The notes beneath the pieces were generated by a model that made no database searches, had not been told where the DNA came from, and saw only the letters and a program-made list of their open reading frames with translations. 9,429 nt of DNA from an uncultured Pseudomonadales bacterium (GTDB taxonomy: Bacteria; Pseudomonadota; Gammaproteobacteria; Pseudomonadales; IMCC2047). Numbering within the stretch: position 1 is the first letter of the stretch; the number at the start of each line of letters is the position of its first letter. A program made the position numbers and the translations under genes. The stretch covers positions 1-9,429 of the forward strand of contig CAMYKE010000109.1 in assembly GCA_947258895.1 (NCBI GenBank), given 5' to 3'. This document shows, in pieces, positions 1-6,808 of this stretch.

Positions 1-1032
1 GGTAGGCTTCACCCTGGATGAGCGGTGACAGGTATTGGCGTGCTTTGTCCGTGATATTGAAGCCGTCTGCGGAAATGAAATCGCGCGGCATCATTTTTTC
101 CACGTTGGCGACATCGGCAAGCGCCGCTTCCCCGATACTCCAGCGGTATTCCGCGCCCGGCTCCCGGACAATCACCGGCATCACGGCACGTTTGCCCTGC
201 ACAGCGAAATTGACCGCCGCTTCGCCCACCGCATAGGCCTGGTCCACGTCCACCTGTGAAGCGATGTGGCGAGCCGAGCGTTGCAGGTAATCGGCAATCG
301 CATAGTGATACTTGAACCCGGTTTCCTCCCTGACGATCTGGGCCAGGGTCTGGGCGACGCCGCCCAGTTGGGTGTGGCCGAAGGCGTCCTTGGTCCCGGC
401 ATCTGCAATGAAGGTTCCATCTTCATACTGGGCGCCTTCCGAGGTGACGATCACGCAATAGCCATGCTCGGCCACACACTCCTTTACGCGGGTGATAAAA
501 TTCGCCCTGTCAAAGGGGATTTCGGGAAACAGGATGATGTGCGGTGGATCGCCCGCCTCGGTGGCGGCGAGCCCGCCGGCGGCGGCTATCCATCCCGCAT
601 GGCGCCCCATTACCTCAACGATAAAGACCTTGGTCGAGGTTTCATACATCGAGCCAATATCGATACCCGCTTCGAGCACGGCTACCGCCACGTATTTTGC
701 CACGGAACCGAAGCCGGGACTGTTATCGGTGATCGGCAGGTCGTTATCGACGGTCTTGGGCACCGCCGGTGCTCGGAAAAATCCTTGAGTTTGTAGCGAC
801 AGGAGCCAAATGCGCCGCCGGGGGTATGCCGCAGTGCGGCGATCGCCGCGTCGGTCTCATGGGAAGTGTCGATGAGATTTTCATGCAATGCCCCCAGAAT
901 GCCATTTGCCCCCGCATATACCTTGCCGATGACGTCGGGATATTTGCGTGCGGTTTCGATAACTCCGCAGGCGCTGGCGTTGATGACTGCCGTAACTCCC
1001 CCTGACTGCGCGTAAAATGCATTTTTTGCCAT
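1..1032 (-). pseudogene. pfp: Pyrophosphate-dependent 6-phosphofructokinase, internally deleted and frameshifted; 3' end outside the window
   Basis: The family phosphorylates fructose 6-phosphate with PPi in the cytoplasm, reversibly. The start at 1032 gives MAKNAFYAQSGGVTAVINAS, the usual N-terminus, preceded by TAGGTAA and a GGGGGG run as possible ribosome binding site. This frame is family-like as far as YKLKD (about 783), then goes out of register and stops after 116 codons. The family sequence resumes in another frame at VPKTVDND (about 763) and stays open to base 1, with MGRHAGW, FPEIPF and YLQRSARH visible and ending in LIQGEAY. Homologues have about 50 more residues between KLK and PKTVDND, including the GG(D/N)DS phosphate-binding motif. 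Loss of that piece plus the shift should abolish activity. Family assignment is certain; whether the lesion is biological or an assembly error cannot be decided here. Confidence 0.88.
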
Positions 1033-1063
1033 CGCTTTACCTAGCCCCCCTGGTTAACGCTAT

Positions 1064-1091
1064 TGGATATTTCGCTCAAAGTGCCCGTCAA
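1064..1091 (-). promoter_or_regulatory. Candidate sigma70-type promoter for pfp
   Basis: Read on the minus strand, TTGACG (5 of 6 to the -35 consensus, at 1086-1091) is followed 16 bases later by TATCCA (3 of 6 to the -10, at 1064-1069), about 30 bases upstream of the pfp start. The -35 is good and the -10 is weak. This is inference from pattern only. Confidence 0.3.
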
Positions 1092-1141
1092 TACTACTCG
1101 ATTCTCGAACGGCCTGCATCGCACATCTGCGAAATTTGGGG

Positions 1142-1171
1142 TTAGTAGTAGTCGCCACAAAGTGGTATAAA
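1142..1171 (+). promoter_or_regulatory. Candidate sigma70-type promoter for mpl
   Basis: TATAAA at 1166-1171 matches five of six -10 bases. A poor -35 (TTAGTA, 1142-1147) lies 18 bases upstream. It would start transcription about 30 bases before the mpl ATG. Pattern only, with low certainty because the -35 is weak. Confidence 0.28.
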
Positions 1172-1207
1172 CAGCGCTGATTCAACAGTCGGCATCGAAC
1201 ATACTTT

Positions 1208-2587
1208 ATGCATATTCACGTTCTCGGAATCTGCGGCACGTTCATGGGTAGCCTGGCCATTCTGGCGAAGGAGCTCGGTTGCGTCGTCAGCGGTTCCGAC
1301 GCAAATGTCTACCCGCCGATGAGTACGCAGCTGGAGGCGGCGGGAATCGAGTTGATCCAGGGGTATGATGCGAAGCAGCTGGACTGCGGGGCCGATCTCA
1401 TCGTCGTCGGCAATGCCATGAGCCGCGGTAATCCGGTGATCGAAGCCATGCTCAACCGCGGCTTGCCCTATGTGTCCGGCCCACAGTGGCTGGCCGAGTA
1501 TGTGCTGCAGGGACGCTGGGTACTGGCCGTTGCCGGAACCCATGGCAAGACCACGACCTCCAGCATGCTGGCCTGGATACTGGAGTCTGCCGGACTCGCG
1601 CCGGGATTCCTTATCGGGGGCGTACCCGGCAATTTCGGCATCTCTGCGCGACTCGGGGCGGAGCCGTTCTTCGTCATCGAAGCCGACGAATACGACACGG
1701 CGTTTTTTGATAAACGCTCGAAATTTGTACACTACCGGCCGCGCACGGCCATCCTCAACAACCTGGAATTCGATCACGCCGACATATTTGAGGACATCGC
1801 GGCGATTCGTAAACAGTTTCATCACCTGGTGCGGATGCTGCCCGGCGAGGGGCTGATCATTGCGCCGCAGGCGGATGAGAATCTTCGCCAGGTGCTGGCG
1901 CAGGGTTGTTGGACGCCGACTGAATTTCTGGCCGAGTCCGAGGCGAGCGGTGGCGCAGAATGGAGTGCGCTGTCGCTGCGGGCCGATGCCAGCCGCTTCA
2001 AAGTCGTGCACCATGGCGTAATGCAGGGCATCGTCAGTTGGGAACATACCGGCCGCCATAATCGGAACAATGCGCTTGCTGCGATTGCGGCGGCCCGGCA
2101 CGCGGGGGTACTACCGGAGCACGCCATTGCTGCTCTGTGCGAATTCAAGGGTGTCAAACGGCGTATGGAACGGCTCGGCGAGGTCGACGGGGTAACGGTC
2201 TACGATGATTTTGCCCATCACCCGACGGCGATCGCGAGCACCCTCGAAGGCCTGCGCAATCGCGTCGGATCGGCGCGTATTTTTGCCGTGATCGAGCCGG
2301 TCTCCAATACCATGCGCATGGGTATTCACAAATCCAGTCTGGGCGCTGCCAGCGCTGCCGCCGATGAGGTGCTCTGGTACCAGGCCCGGGAAGTCGATTG
2401 GGATTTCCAGGAGGTGCTGGATGCCAGCCCGCCCGGTGCGCAGCGCTACACGGATCTGGAAGCGATCATCGCTGACCTGTGCCGCAACGCCGGTCCGGGC
2501 GATCAGGTGGTGATCATGAGCAACGGCGGCTTTGGTGGTATTCACCAGAAATTGCTCCGGGCGCTGCGGCAGCGTAATGCGAACTAG
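1208..2587 (+). CDS. mpl: UDP-N-acetylmuramate:L-alanyl-gamma-D-glutamyl-meso-diaminopimelate ligase (murein peptide ligase)
   Basis: This cytoplasmic Mur-ligase paralogue recycles peptidoglycan by joining the salvaged tripeptide L-Ala-D-Glu-mDAP to UDP-MurNAc with ATP. The 459-residue product is close to the E. coli length (about 457) and collinear with it. The N-terminus MHIHVLGICGTFMGSLA fixes the ATG at 1208, although no clear Shine-Dalgarno precedes it. Visible motifs are GSDANVYPPMST, the ATP P-loop GTHGKTTTS (from about residue 110), EADEYDTAFFDKRSKF, NNLEFDHADIF, VYDDFAHHPTAI and the C-terminal MSNGGFGGIHQKLL. One oddity is EPVSNTM where I recall EPRSNTM in homologues. It diverges from pfp and overlaps the following Lon-domain gene by 11 bases, so the two are probably co-transcribed. 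Confidence 0.95.
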   Translation: MHIHVLGICGTFMGSLAILAKELGCVVSGSDANVYPPMSTQLEAAGIELIQGYDAKQLDCGADLIVVGNAMSRGNPVIEAMLNRGLPYVSGPQWLAEYVLQGRWVLAVAGTHGKTTTSSMLAWILESAGLAPGFLIGGVPGNFGISARLGAEPFFVIEADEYDTAFFDKRSKFVHYRPRTAILNNLEFDHADIFEDIAAIRKQFHHLVRMLPGEGLIIAPQADENLRQVLAQGCWTPTEFLAESEASGGAEWSALSLRADASRFKVVHHGVMQGIVSWEHTGRHNRNNALAAIAAARHAGVLPEHAIAALCEFKGVKRRMERLGEVDGVTVYDDFAHHPTAIASTLEGLRNRVGSARIFAVIEPVSNTMRMGIHKSSLGAASAAADEVLWYQAREVDWDFQEVLDASPPGAQRYTDLEAIIADLCRNAGPGDQVVIMSNGGFGGIHQKLLRALRQRNAN

Positions 2588-3152
2588 CCCGGTTTTCCCG
2601 CTCAATACCGTGCTGTTCCCGGGCTGCCGCCTGCCACTGCAGATCTTTGAGCAGCGTTATATTTCGATGGTAAAGAACTGTGTGAAACAGGACAGCGGCT
2701 TTGCCATCGTGTTGCTTCGTGAAGGCGGCGAGGTCGGGGCGCCGTCTGCCATTCACGAGATTGCTACCTATGGCAAAATCGTCGATTGGACGAGCCTCGA
2801 AAACGGCTTGCTGGGGATTACCGTCGAGGGGGAAGAGCGGGTGCGTATCAGGGCAACCCGGTTGCAGCCGGACGACCTGCTGGTGGGTGAACTGGAGAGC
2901 CTGCCCGAGCAGGATATACCGAACTCCCGGCAAATTATGGTGTACACACACTTGCTGCAACAACTGCAGGATCACCCCCTCCAGCAACGCACCGGGCTAG
3001 AGGTGGATTATTCGAACCCTATTAAGGTGATCTGGGCGCTATGCCAGTTGCTGCCTTTTACCACTGCGCAGCAGCAAACGCTGCTTGACTGCGATGACGC
3101 CCGGCAATGTTTGCAGGCGCTGGATGCGATGCTGCGCGAGCTTGAGGGTTGA
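2577..3152 (+). CDS. Stand-alone LON N-terminal (substrate-binding-like) domain protein
   Basis: The 191-residue soluble protein begins MRTSPVFPLNTVLFPGCRLP and continues with LQIFEQRY, GFAIVLL, a GLLGITVEGEERVRI segment and a helical C-terminal half ending in LDAMLRELEG. This is the pattern of the LON (PUA-like) domain found at the N-terminus of Lon protease. No AAA+ or Ser-Lys protease domain follows, so it is a small single-domain family member of normal length whose role is not established. The ATG at 2577 is chosen because homology begins there and it overlaps the mpl stop region by only 11 bases. The reading frame stays open further upstream (an ATG at 2532) but that part lies inside mpl. 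Translational coupling to mpl is likely, and a function in murein recycling would be guesswork. Confidence 0.88.
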   Translation: MRTSPVFPLNTVLFPGCRLPLQIFEQRYISMVKNCVKQDSGFAIVLLREGGEVGAPSAIHEIATYGKIVDWTSLENGLLGITVEGEERVRIRATRLQPDDLLVGELESLPEQDIPNSRQIMVYTHLLQQLQDHPLQQRTGLEVDYSNPIKVIWALCQLLPFTTAQQQTLLDCDDARQCLQALDAMLRELEG

Positions 3153-3179
3153 ACGGGGTCGCAGCGCCACGACCACCTG

Positions 3180-3764
3180 TCAGCCCACGTTGCCGGCAGC
3201 GATTAGCCAGCATCCTGCCGCCACTACCAGGGCCAGCCAGAACGACCCGTCCGGGACGATGCTCCGCGTCTGGTGGCGGCCAAAGCTCAGCATGATGAGG
3301 CTGCCCAGGGCGAAGCCCGCGACCACGCTGATCAGCACATCGGTAAGCCGGCAACTGCTCTGGTACAGTTGGGCGCTTGTCGTTACCAGTATTGGCAACA
3401 TCGAAAAGCCGAATATCAACCAGCGCTGGTGGGCACCGATTTCGCGCGCGACAAACGCCGCGCCCAGCATGCACAGTAGCGTGATGCGCATCACGCGGGC
3501 ATTGGGAAGGAGACTGCCGTCAGCCCCGGCGGCAATCGGCAAGCCGGGCCGCACCGTCGTTTCAGGGAGCCACAGGAACAGTGCCGCTTCCAGCACGAGG
3601 ATGGCTAACGCACCGTGCAGCGCGGCGGATAGGTGCCGCTTGGTTAGCAGCCACGAGAGCAGCACCAGCACCATCAGGTAACTGCTGTGCGGCGCAGCCA
3701 GTGAGTTGGCCGCGGCAAAGAAAGTGGTCAGGAACGGGTGCTGCAGCGCCCGATAAAATTCAGC
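3180..3764 (-). pseudogene. PAP2 phosphatase-like domain remnant, out of frame with dedA and lacking catalytic residues
   Basis: In many proteobacteria DedA is fused to a C-terminal PAP2 lipid-phosphatase domain. Such a domain follows dedA here, beginning EFYRALQHPF just after the dedA stop but in the +1 frame. It runs through several hydrophobic segments to a stop at 3180. The first ATG in this frame (3674) lies inside a membrane segment and has no ribosome binding site, so separate translation is doubtful. The usual linker and first PAP2 membrane segment appear to be missing at the junction. Motif 1 retains an RP. Motif 2, normally PSGH, reads PNAR (3495-3506). Motif 3, normally like SRLYLGxHWxTD, reads AQLYQSSCRLTD (3339-3374), so Arg and His are both gone. 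The frame remains open for about 190 codons, so decay is recent or a non-enzymatic role persists. Confidence 0.68.
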
Positions 3765-4431
3765 GTTGGCGCTGGACCCGGGCTTGCAGCAACCTGTAAA
3801 GGCGGGAATCGGGACTCAGGTGCCAATGGCTAAGCTTGGCCGTCACCAGGCCGACCCCTAAAAGTGTTACCAGAATCAGGAGCAAGGTGGAAAATTCGGC
3901 GGGAAAGCGGGTGCCCCAGCGCAGCGATGCACCGAACACGAAGCCGGGAAGAATATACACCGGCGCCCATCCCAGAGCGGACAGCAGGTTGATCCCCACA
4001 AAGCGCGGTGCGGACATGCCCAGCATGCCGGCCACCAAAGGAATCACCGGCCGGACCGGCCCCACAAAGCGCCCGATTACGACACTCTTGCCGCCGTGGC
4101 GAGTAATAAAATCCTCCGCATTATTGATCCAGTGGGGGTACCTGGCAAACGGCCAGATCCTGCGGACGCGTTGCTTGAGCGCCTTGCCAAAGAAAAAGCT
4201 GATGCAGTCGCCCAGGACCGCGCCGATGAACGCACAGGCCAGCGTCGGCCAGACTCCCAGCGCGCCACTGCCGGCTATGGCGCTGATGCCAAACAGAAAT
4301 ACCACCCCGGGAATCACCACCCCTACCACGGCTACGGATTCCAGGAACGCCACTAACACCAGCGCGACCGCAACCCAATGCTGGTGGACGACAAGCCAGT
4401 CGAGGAGCGGTTGAATTTGGCTGAGATCCAT
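3760..4431 (-). CDS. DedA family (SNARE-associated/VTT domain) inner-membrane protein
   Basis: The 223-residue polytopic membrane protein belongs to the DedA family, whose members act in membrane-lipid homeostasis and are implicated as lipid scramblases or flippases. The DedA core is complete. There is an acidic residue in the first hairpin (FLESVAVVGVVIPG, E31), GAVLGDCISFFFGK (D75), and the signature GRFVGPVRPVIPLVAGMLGM with R121 and R127, the positions equivalent to essential arginines in E. coli YqjA/YghB. NLLSALGWAPVY and a final hydrophobic helix follow. The start at 4431 begins just before the family's first helix, and only a distant AGGAAA lies upstream. The protein stops at VQRQR, where homologous fusion proteins would continue into PAP2, so this is either a stand-alone DedA or the truncated front half of a frameshifted fusion. 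It converges with the Lon-domain gene, 27 bases apart. Confidence 0.88.
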   Translation of the reverse strand: MDLSQIQPLLDWLVVHQHWVAVALVLVAFLESVAVVGVVIPGVVFLFGISAIAGSGALGVWPTLACAFIGAVLGDCISFFFGKALKQRVRRIWPFARYPHWINNAEDFITRHGGKSVVIGRFVGPVRPVIPLVAGMLGMSAPRFVGINLLSALGWAPVYILPGFVFGASLRWGTRFPAEFSTLLLILVTLLGVGLVTAKLSHWHLSPDSRLYRLLQARVQRQR

Positions 4432-4439
4432 GGCGGGCG

Positions 4440-4459
4440 AGTAACGGTTTCCTGTTACT
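4440..4459. repeat. Short inverted repeat upstream of dedA
   Basis: AGTAAC and GTTACT form perfect 6-base arms around an 8-base spacer, immediately upstream of the dedA start on the minus strand. A perfect 10-base palindrome, ACATTAATGT, lies next to it at 4462-4471. They could be an operator or a 5' leader hairpin for dedA. Short AT-containing palindromes also occur by chance. Confidence 0.3.
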
Positions 4460-4542
4460 GAACATTAATGTCCGGGTTCACGGCATGTACCGCAACTGTT
4501 TCCTGGACTGCGATCTGGCGTCCCCTAGATCGAGTCGTGCAA

Positions 4543-4568
4543 GGTCGCGGCATGAGCCGCGTGCGACC
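4543..4568. repeat. Interrupted hairpin in the dedA-fimU divergent region
   Basis: GGTCGC and GCGACC form the outer arms. An inner GGC/GCC closes an ATGA loop, with a few unpaired bases on one side, giving a GC-rich stem about 75 bases upstream of the fimU start. It could be a regulator site or a leader hairpin. There is no U-tract that would make it a clear terminator for either strand. Confidence 0.35.
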
Positions 4569-4642
4569 ATTTATCCCTGAAAATCGACCGGTTGTCCATT
4601 TTAAAATGCACGTCGGCCGGGACTCTGCTAAAACTGGATAGC

Positions 4643-5191
4643 ATGAATACTAAAGCCATCGAAATGCGCCGCGCTACGGGGTTTACCCTGATCGAGTTGA
4701 TGATCACGCTGATTATTGTCGGGATCCTGCTGGGAATCGGGGTGCCGAATTTTACCGAGCTAATCCGCACCAACCAAACGGTCACCCAGACTAATAAATT
4801 TACCCGGGATATCAACTACGCCCGTAGCGAAGCAGTGCGGCGCGGGGTCGACGTCGTCGTCTGCAAGAGCAGCAGCGGTGGCGGATGCACGGCGGCCAGC
4901 AACTGGAGCAATGGCTGGATCGTGTTCACTGATCTGAACGCGGATAACGTTTTTAATGGAGCCGACGAGCTCCTGCAGGTCGCCGAGGGCCTGGACGCCA
5001 ACTATACCCTCAGTGCAGGTGGCGCTTTCGCCACCAGTGTTGCCTTCGCCCCGTCAGGCGCGCTGAGCACTGGCATGGCCGCAGATAAATTCACGGTATG
5101 CCGGCCGGATGGGGATGAAACGCTGTCCAGGGATATCGATGTCGGTATCACCGGCCGTGTATCAGTGACCATCGCCGACGCCTGTCCCTAA
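4643..5191 (+). CDS. fimU: Type IV minor pilin, GspH/FimT family (FimU)
   Basis: First gene of the minor-pilin operon. The type III (prepilin) signal is RRATG|FTLIELMITLIIVGILL: cleavage after G13, Phe at +1 and Glu at +5, then the single N-terminal helix. The C-terminal part shows the GspH/FimT pattern, with INYARSEAVRR, WSNGWIVFTDLNADNVF and a late VCRPDG. The product is 182 residues, close to the usual size. The ATG at 4643 gives a 13-residue leader; an in-frame ATG at 4664 is a shorter alternative and one at 4592 would make an unusually long leader. FimU is thought to connect the tip complex to the major pilin fibre. Residues 97-109 form an acidic loop, DLNADNVFNGADE. A divergent promoter is expected in 4432-4642, but I see no convincing one. 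Confidence 0.88.
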   Translation: MNTKAIEMRRATGFTLIELMITLIIVGILLGIGVPNFTELIRTNQTVTQTNKFTRDINYARSEAVRRGVDVVVCKSSSGGGCTAASNWSNGWIVFTDLNADNVFNGADELLQVAEGLDANYTLSAGGAFATSVAFAPSGALSTGMAADKFTVCRPDGDETLSRDIDVGITGRVSVTIADACP

Positions 5192-5215
5192 CTACCGGAA
5201 TGATTGAGTTGCACT

Positions 5216-5752
5216 ATGATCTCATGTAAACGCCATCGCAATAGCGGATTTTCACTCTTTGAGTTGCTGATCGCGCTGCTGATTTTGTCTGTCGGGTTAC
5301 TGGGTCTCGCGACCCTGCAGTCGACTGGCATCCGCAGCAATGACAGCGCCTCGCGGCGTACCGCTGCGACCTTCCTGGTGGCCGATATCGCTGACCGAAT
5401 GCGCGCCAATATGCGTCTTACGGGTTCCGCCAATGGCCTGGAGACCAATTTCGATGCTCTGGCCAACAGTTACGCGATCGATACTACCGACGGTACTCTT
5501 CCGTCTGAGCCAGGCTGTGATGATGATTGTTCCGCTGCGAATCGTCCTGGGCGGGACGCCTATGACTGGGCCGCCAACGTGCAGGCGCAGTTGCCCGGAG
5601 GCCGGGCGAGCGTGACCCGCACCGCTGACGCCACTGACCTGTTTCTGGTTACGATCATGTGGGACGACTACCGCACCGGCGCCACCGGCACGGCCTGCGG
5701 TGGTGACCCCGAGGTCGACCTGACCTGTTTCCAGACTCTGGTCCAGCCCTAG
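5216..5752 (+). CDS. pilV: Type IV minor pilin PilV
   Basis: Second gene of the operon. The prepilin signal is NSG|FSLFELLIALLILSVGLLGLA, with an 11-residue leader, Glu at +5 and the LSVGLLGLAxLQ continuation typical of PilV and GspI-like pilins. The 178-residue protein is close to the usual length. It has the SRRTAATFLVADIADRMRAN segment that follows the helix in PilV and, further on, a CDDDC pair that may form a small disulfide loop. The start is set at ATG 5216 with GAG nine bases upstream. A TTG at 5204 in the same frame would give a slightly longer leader and cannot be excluded. It begins 24 bases after the fimU stop. Confidence 0.87.
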   Translation: MISCKRHRNSGFSLFELLIALLILSVGLLGLATLQSTGIRSNDSASRRTAATFLVADIADRMRANMRLTGSANGLETNFDALANSYAIDTTDGTLPSEPGCDDDCSAANRPGRDAYDWAANVQAQLPGGRASVTRTADATDLFLVTIMWDDYRTGATGTACGGDPEVDLTCFQTLVQP

Positions 5753-5782
5753 AAAGCGAATTACTTGTTGGGAACTTACCGC

Positions 5783-6805
5783 ATGCATAAATCAAGCTTT
5801 ACCGCAGCAACGCCAGACTACCGGGGTTTCAGCCTCGTTGAGTTGATGGTGGCGATGGCGCTGAGCATCGTCTTGCTGGGTGGTGTTATCAGTATTTATA
5901 CCAATTCGAAACAAACCTATAGCCGTCAGGAGGGCCTGTCTCGCCTGCAGGAGAACGCGCGCTTCGCAATGGATAAGCTGTTCCGCCAGGTCAGCGCCGC
6001 GGGTTACCTGGGTTGCCTGCAAACCGTTGGCTCTGGCGACCCATTATCTGAAAAGATTACCAATGTGTTGTCAGACCAGACGGGCTACAACAACTTTGCC
6101 CGGCCCATCTTTGGTACAGAAGGGGGAGGCAGCGCACCCGACACCATCACCCTGAGCCGCGCCAATGCGGGTACCGCCGTGTCGTTAACCGCCCCGATGA
6201 ATAACGGGGTCGATGATCTGGTCCTGAATAGCGCCCAGCTCGGTTATGGCGGTCTGGAACAGGGTGACGTGGTGACGGTAAGCGATTGCTCCCATGCCTC
6301 GACCTTTATGATCACCAACTCTCCTTCGGGCAACGGGGTAATTAGTCATGCTACTGGCGTAACAATCGACGGCCAGTCGAATTCCACACTGGATTTGCAG
6401 TGGACCTATGGCTCCGATGAAGGCTCAGTCGCGGTCGTGATGGAACTGCAGCCGGGCACGACATCGACCATTTACAGCATTGGCACGAGCGCCGCCGGAA
6501 CCGCTGCCGGGGGAGCCTGTGGCGCAGCGACGCCGGGCTTTTGCGCGCTGTTCGAGGGCAATAACGAGCTGGTCGAAGGCGTGGAGGACATGCAGGTGGT
6601 CTATGGCGTTGACAACGATGGTGACACCCAGGTGGATATCTACCGTAATGCGGGTGCGGTTGGCAACTGGGACAACGTGGTGAGTGTGAAAGTGACCTTG
6701 ACTGTCAACCAGGTCGAGCGGGTACAGGGCTCGGGCACCGGTGTGACAGATGGCATTGATCGAACCTATGAGCGTGTTTTCCGACTCAGAAGCAGGGGTG
6801 CGTAA
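5783..6805 (+). CDS. pilW: Type IV minor pilin PilW
   Basis: Third gene of the operon, 340 residues, somewhat longer than P. aeruginosa PilW. The prepilin signal is YRG|FSLVELMVAMALSIVLLGG with a 15-residue leader and Glu at +5. It is followed by the family-typical LQENARFAMDKLFRQV and SAAGYLGC. The late segment VYGVDNDGDTQVDIY (around residue 277) is an acidic, Ca2+-loop-like turn. ATG 5783 is preferred over an upstream in-frame TTG at 5765 because GGGAA (5770-5774) sits eight bases before it. Cysteines in the globular domain suggest disulfides after export. PilW belongs to the tip-priming subcomplex with PilV, PilX and PilY1. Confidence 0.88.
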   Translation: MHKSSFTAATPDYRGFSLVELMVAMALSIVLLGGVISIYTNSKQTYSRQEGLSRLQENARFAMDKLFRQVSAAGYLGCLQTVGSGDPLSEKITNVLSDQTGYNNFARPIFGTEGGGSAPDTITLSRANAGTAVSLTAPMNNGVDDLVLNSAQLGYGGLEQGDVVTVSDCSHASTFMITNSPSGNGVISHATGVTIDGQSNSTLDLQWTYGSDEGSVAVVMELQPGTTSTIYSIGTSAAGTAAGGACGAATPGFCALFEGNNELVEGVEDMQVVYGVDNDGDTQVDIYRNAGAVGNWDNVVSVKVTLTVNQVERVQGSGTGVTDGIDRTYERVFRLRSRGA

Positions 6806-6808
6806 ACC

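Noticed and set aside
266..796. A 176-codon plus-strand open frame
   Set aside because: It lies opposite the pfp sequence, whose PKTVDND, MGRHAGW and FPEIPF motifs prove the minus strand is the coding strand.
1142..2101. A 319-codon open frame on the minus strand opposite mpl
   Set aside because: It is antisense to a complete, clearly homologous mpl frame, has an arginine-rich composition typical of shadow frames, and resembles no family I recognise.
3180..3674. An independent 164-residue membrane protein starting at ATG 3674
   Set aside because: No ribosome binding site precedes it, the ATG falls inside a hydrophobic helix, and PAP2-like sequence clearly continues upstream in the same frame to about 3764.
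3755..3770. Programmed +1 frameshift joining DedA to the PAP2 part
   Set aside because: The stop context CGC TGA A offers poor re-pairing, there is no RF2-like CTT TGA C or upstream Shine-Dalgarno stimulator, and linker sequence also seems missing, so a mutation or assembly error is simpler.
5204..5215. TTG start for pilV at 5204
   Set aside because: ATG 5216 gives a normal 11-residue leader with a GAG upstream. The TTG adds only four residues and is kept as a minor alternative.
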